In this document: positions 33,826 through 36,657 of the stretch, piece after piece
Position numbering within the stretch: position 1 is the first letter of the stretch
How the letters are laid out: the number at the start of each line of letters is the position of its first letter
Assembly: GCF_023716925.1 (NCBI RefSeq)
Contig: NZ_JAMQQG010000291.1
Coordinates: 1-36,657, forward strand
From: Frankia sp. R82
GTDB lineage: Bacteria > Actinomycetota > Actinomycetes > Frankiales > Frankiaceae
Reading direction: 5' to 3'
DNA: 36,657 nt
The notes under the pieces: model-generated
Told to the model about the DNA's origin: nothing
Database searches by the model: none
Seen by the model: only the letters and a program-made list of their open reading frames with translations
Translations under genes and position numbers: made by a program

Positions 33826-36495
33826 TCAACGGCGGGAGCCGGCGGTTGCTTCGGGGCGGGTGGTGTCCGCTGGTTGCGGATCGTGGCTGTCGGCGGACGA
33901 GGGGGACCGCCCGGTTGCGGCCCCGGCGTCCGGAGTGGGCGGCCGAGGGCTGGGCCGGGCGCCGCGGTTCAGTACTGACGCCGGTGCCAGGCGGCCCATG
34001 ATCCGCCGGCCCCGCGGTGCGACCGACCACAGGGTGTCCGTCGCGATGATCACATCCCTGGTCACCTCGGCCGGCGGGGGTGGCGCGGCAAGCTCGGGCG
34101 GAGCGTAGCGGGCGCGTTCCTCGGCTGCCGCGAGCCGTTCGAGCGCCTCGCGGGCCTGTTGGTACCTGTGAGCTGGCGAAGCATCGGGGTCCAGGTCGGA
34201 CCCGCCGGCACCGCCTGCGTCCGCGATGCCGTCCGCACCCCCGGCGCCGGTGGCACTGCTCGTTCCGGGGGCACTGCTTGTCCCGGGCACACTGCTCGTG
34301 CCGGGGGTGATGCTGGCGGTATGGGGGGAGCCGGCGTCGGTGGCTGCGGCGGGTTCGGCGTCCAGATAGCCGGTCAGCCGGGCGATGCCGGTCCGGGGGG
34401 AGTCGCTCGGGCGGATCGTCAGGCCCAGGTCGGCGGCGACGTCGAGCAGTTCCGACCAGGCGTCGTGCACCAGGGCCGCCGATCCCTGCGCGTCACCGCC
34501 GGGCCCCGCACCGCCGGCGTGACGGCCGGGGCGCAGCCGGGCCCGCCGACGCCGCAACCGGATCAGCCCGGGCAGGGCCAGTACGACCAGCAGCGGGCCG
34601 GCGCCGACGAGCAGCACGAGCATCCACCAGGGCAACCCGCCGGCGTGCGTGTGGGCGGGGGCGCCGTTGCGCGCACCCGAGGTTCCGTTGGTGGTTGTGG
34701 GGGTCGGTCCCGCCGTCGGGTTCTGCTGATCACCGGTGGTCGGGTTCGGCTCGGGGGCGATCTGCGACTGCGGGTCGGGTGCCAGACTGCCGCCGTCCGG
34801 ATCCTCGACGCCGGCGGGGGCGTAGGACGGGGTGGTGGTCGCACCGTCTGCACGGCGGGTGGGCTCGAAGCCGATCCAGCCCACCGACGGAAACCACACC
34901 TCGGGCCAGGCATGTGCCTGCCGGTTGGTGACCAGGTAGCTGCCGTCCGGCTGGCGTTCACCCGGCACGAAGCCGATCGCGACGCGCGCGGGCACGCCAA
35001 GCATGCGCACCAGGACTGTCATCGCCGAGGCGAACTGCTCGCAGTAACCGCGATGGGTGTCGAACAGGAACGCGGACAGCGCTCCGTCCTGCGTGGTGGG
35101 TGCGCCCTGCAGGTCATAGGTGAACAGCGGCCCGCGCAGGTACTCCTGGATCGCGTAGACCTTCTCGTAGGTGGTGGTGGCGCGCTGGGTGAGCGTGGCG
35201 AGCAGGGTGCGCAGCCGACCGTCGAGGTTCGGTGGCAGAACGGTGTCGACGGCCAGATCCGCGGGCGCCCGGCCGTTCGCGGCCTGCAGCTGCGCCCGGG
35301 TCGGGTCGGGGCTGACCGCCTCGACCTGGTAGCGCACGCCGACCGTCGAGGTCCGGGTGGAGAAGATCGTGCCGGTGGGGTTGGCGAGCCGCCAGTCGCC
35401 GGCCAGTCCCTTGATGCTGGTGGGGATGCCGGGAACCGGCAGATACAGCTCGTTGAACCGGTCGCTGATCGTGATGTCGGCGCTGGACGTGGTCGTCGTC
35501 CCGCCGAGCTGCGGTTTCGGTAGACCGGCACTGACCCGGTCGTCGCGGGTGGCATTGAGGGCTCGCAGCGTGAACAGCTGGCCGTCGAAGTTCTCCAGCG
35601 CGGTCAACCGCAGGTAGCGGGGAGTGTCGGTGGTCACGTGCAGCAGCGGGACGGTGGCGTCGGCGTGCAGCTGCTGGCTCACCGAGACGATCGGCTGGAC
35701 GACGCTGGCCGAGCTCGGCCCGTCCCCGGCGCCGTAGCCGCTGCGCCGGGAGACCAGACCGGAACCGTCCAGGGACGGCAGTCCCAGCGGCAGCGTGACC
35801 GCGACGATCAGCGCGGCCAGCGACACCCCGAGCGCGGTCACGGCCACCCGGGGGCGCAGCGGTTCACTGGCCGGCCCGGCTTCACCGGCAGCCGTGAACG
35901 CGGAAACCGGCCGTCCCCACCGGCCGATCGCGAGCCGCCCGTCGAGCAGCAGCAGTGCGACGAAGCTCACCGCGCCGAGTCCGAAGGCCAGGGGACCGAC
36001 CCCGCCCGGCAGGATCGCCGCGGACACGGCATACAGGGCGAGCAGCGGCAACCCGCCCAGCGTCGGACGCTCCAGGCTCACCACGATCAGCTCGACGAGC
36101 ATGGTGGTGAGGTAGACGCCGAGCACGATGAGCACGACCAGGCCGGGCCGGTGCGGGACGGGGGTGGCCAGCCGGGAGATGTCCGAGCTGCCGTCGGCGA
36201 TGAGACCACGCAGGGTGCGCACGGTCAGCGGGGTCGGGATCACCCCGGCCAGCGCCGTGCCGCGGGCACACAGCACCGTCACCGTCACCGCCATGCCGGC
36301 AAGGCTGACCAGCAGGCCCACCACGGTGGGTAGCCGCAGCAGCCGACTCGTCGTCGCCGTCGCCACGGCGACGACCACCGCGATCACCACCGGGACCAGC
36401 CACCACCGGGTGCCGTCGAACAGCCGGGACAGAGCGCTGGACGACACCAGGCAGGCCATCGTGGTGATCGCGGTGGGTGCCAGCCGGGTGTTCAC
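33826..36495 (-). CDS. TgpA-type transglutaminase-like membrane protein (DUF3488 / transglutaminase / DUF4129)
   Basis: 889 residues. About seven or eight N-terminal membrane helices (to about 235) precede an outside region with a transglutaminase core: the Cys in RGYCEQFASAMTVLVRMLGVPAR (about residue 484), the His in NRQAHAWPEVWF (about 528), and WIGFEPTRR. A Pro/Thr/Gly linker, one further helix (about 622-645) and a DUF4129-like C-terminus follow. The family is usually linked with MoxR and DUF58 genes. The GTG start overlaps the stop of the preceding frame (GTGA), so it belongs to a second such operon entering from the right. Three 18-bp repeats (34253-34306) encode PGTSS units in the C-terminal part. 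Confidence 0.9.
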   Translation of the reverse strand: MNTRLAPTAITTMACLVSSSALSRLFDGTRWWLVPVVIAVVVAVATATTSRLLRLPTVVGLLVSLAGMAVTVTVLCARGTALAGVIPTPLTVRTLRGLIADGSSDISRLATPVPHRPGLVVLIVLGVYLTTMLVELIVVSLERPTLGGLPLLALYAVSAAILPGGVGPLAFGLGAVSFVALLLLDGRLAIGRWGRPVSAFTAAGEAGPASEPLRPRVAVTALGVSLAALIVAVTLPLGLPSLDGSGLVSRRSGYGAGDGPSSASVVQPIVSVSQQLHADATVPLLHVTTDTPRYLRLTALENFDGQLFTLRALNATRDDRVSAGLPKPQLGGTTTTSSADITISDRFNELYLPVPGIPTSIKGLAGDWRLANPTGTIFSTRTSTVGVRYQVEAVSPDPTRAQLQAANGRAPADLAVDTVLPPNLDGRLRTLLATLTQRATTTYEKVYAIQEYLRGPLFTYDLQGAPTTQDGALSAFLFDTHRGYCEQFASAMTVLVRMLGVPARVAIGFVPGERQPDGSYLVTNRQAHAWPEVWFPSVGWIGFEPTRRADGATTTPSYAPAGVEDPDGGSLAPDPQSQIAPEPNPTTGDQQNPTAGPTPTTTNGTSGARNGAPAHTHAGGLPWWMLVLLVGAGPLLVVLALPGLIRLRRRRARLRPGRHAGGAGPGGDAQGSAALVHDAWSELLDVAADLGLTIRPSDSPRTGIARLTGYLDAEPAAATDAGSPHTASITPGTSSVPGTSSAPGTSSATGAGGADGIADAGGAGGSDLDPDASPAHRYQQAREALERLAAAEERARYAPPELAAPPPPAEVTRDVIIATDTLWSVAPRGRRIMGRLAPASVLNRGARPSPRPPTPDAGAATGRSPSSADSHDPQPADTTRPEATAGSRR
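34253..34306. repeat. Three 18-bp tandem repeats in the tgpA C-terminal linker
   Basis: GCACTGCTCGTTCCGGGG and two variants in a row, encoding (PGTSSV/A) hexapeptides in a disordered region. Confidence 0.85.
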
Positions 36496-36657
36496 CGGCT
36501 CACCGCCGCGCCGCGTCGCGCCGACGTGTCGCGCAGCCCCGCCGCGACCGCCGGACCACTCGGACCGCTCGGATCACCGCGACCGTCCGCATCGAGGTGA
36601 CCGTCCGCGCCGGCCGGTCGGCTCACGGCCTCCCGACCGGCCCACGAGGTCGCACCG
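36492..36657 (-). CDS. Probable C-terminus of a second DUF58 gene (cut by window edge)
   Basis: About 54 codons are visible, ending in TGA that overlaps the tgpA GTG by 4 bases. The sequence is Gly/Pro/Ala-rich and not diagnostic on its own. The assignment rests on the position directly before tgpA with coupled translation, where a DUF58 gene is usual. The protein continues beyond the right edge. Confidence 0.45.
   Translation of the reverse strand, partial: GATSWAGREAVSRPAGADGHLDADGRGDPSGPSGPAVAAGLRDTSARRGAAVSR

Noticed and set aside
1-36657. tRNA, rRNA, CRISPR arrays, transposases or integrase genes
   Set aside because: None recognised on reading both strands; the tandem repeats lack spacer structure, and no mobile-element protein is present.

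Overview
The window is very GC-rich, dense, mostly leftward-transcribed DNA from an actinobacterium. GTG starts, stop/start overlaps of the GTGA and ATGA type, a SARP regulator, DUF3040, a HEPN-imuA'-imuB-dnaE2 mutasome operon and a metF/polyprenyl synthase neighbourhood all point there. My best guess is Frankia or a close relative. This is inferred from gene content and low-complexity proline/glycine-rich linkers, without any database comparison.

Layout, left to right. (1) 1-1602: leftward MoxR ATPase followed by a DUF58 gene cut by the window edge. (2) 1781-4505: leftward crtE-like GGPP synthase then crtI phytoene desaturase, with an 18-bp perfect palindrome between them. (3) 4529-8338: mostly rightward housekeeping genes: a membrane-anchored DUF4097-like protein, methylenetetrahydrofolate reductase (metF), a small unknown protein on the minus strand, a CDP-alcohol phosphatidyltransferase and an exported sulfite-oxidase-fold protein. 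(4) 8384-16607: a long leftward block. In transcription order it holds GNAT-cruF-cruG (coupled), a drug-type ABC exporter plus NarL-type two-component system (four coupled genes), and a second CrtI-family desaturase (crtD-like). (5) 16781-24299: leftward. In transcription order it holds a 1324-residue SARP/NB-ARC regulator coupled to a CrtA-type spheroidene monooxygenase, then a fusion of a hydroxyacid-dehydrogenase-like domain to a DAO-type flavin oxidoreductase. (6) 24710-25465: an unrecognised protein. (7) 25462-31813: an SOS-controlled operon (LexA box at 25500-25515) of HEPN protein, imuA', imuB and dnaE2. (8) 31905-33733: a 53-residue membrane peptide with hexapeptide repeats, a methyltransferase and DUF3040. 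(9) 33826-36657: convergent leftward transglutaminase TgpA preceded by the tail of a probable second DUF58 gene.

How it works together. The carotenoid genes (crtE, crtI, crtD-like, cruF, cruG, crtA) fit an acyclic, hydroxylated, glycosylated and possibly oxo-substituted carotenoid. CruF would do the hydration done by CrtC in purple bacteria. No phytoene synthase or lycopene cyclase lies in the window. The SARP gene is coupled to crtA. Its upstream region and that of the flavin fusion gene share a TCAACG direct repeat with 11-bp period, a SARP-operator-like geometry. The right third is a damage-inducible mutagenic polymerase operon next to genes that usually flank the division and cell-wall cluster, which probably lies beyond the right edge.

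A recurring oddity is short tandem repeats of 15 or 18 bp (one of 6 bp) placed in linkers or tails of several genes and in one intergenic gap.
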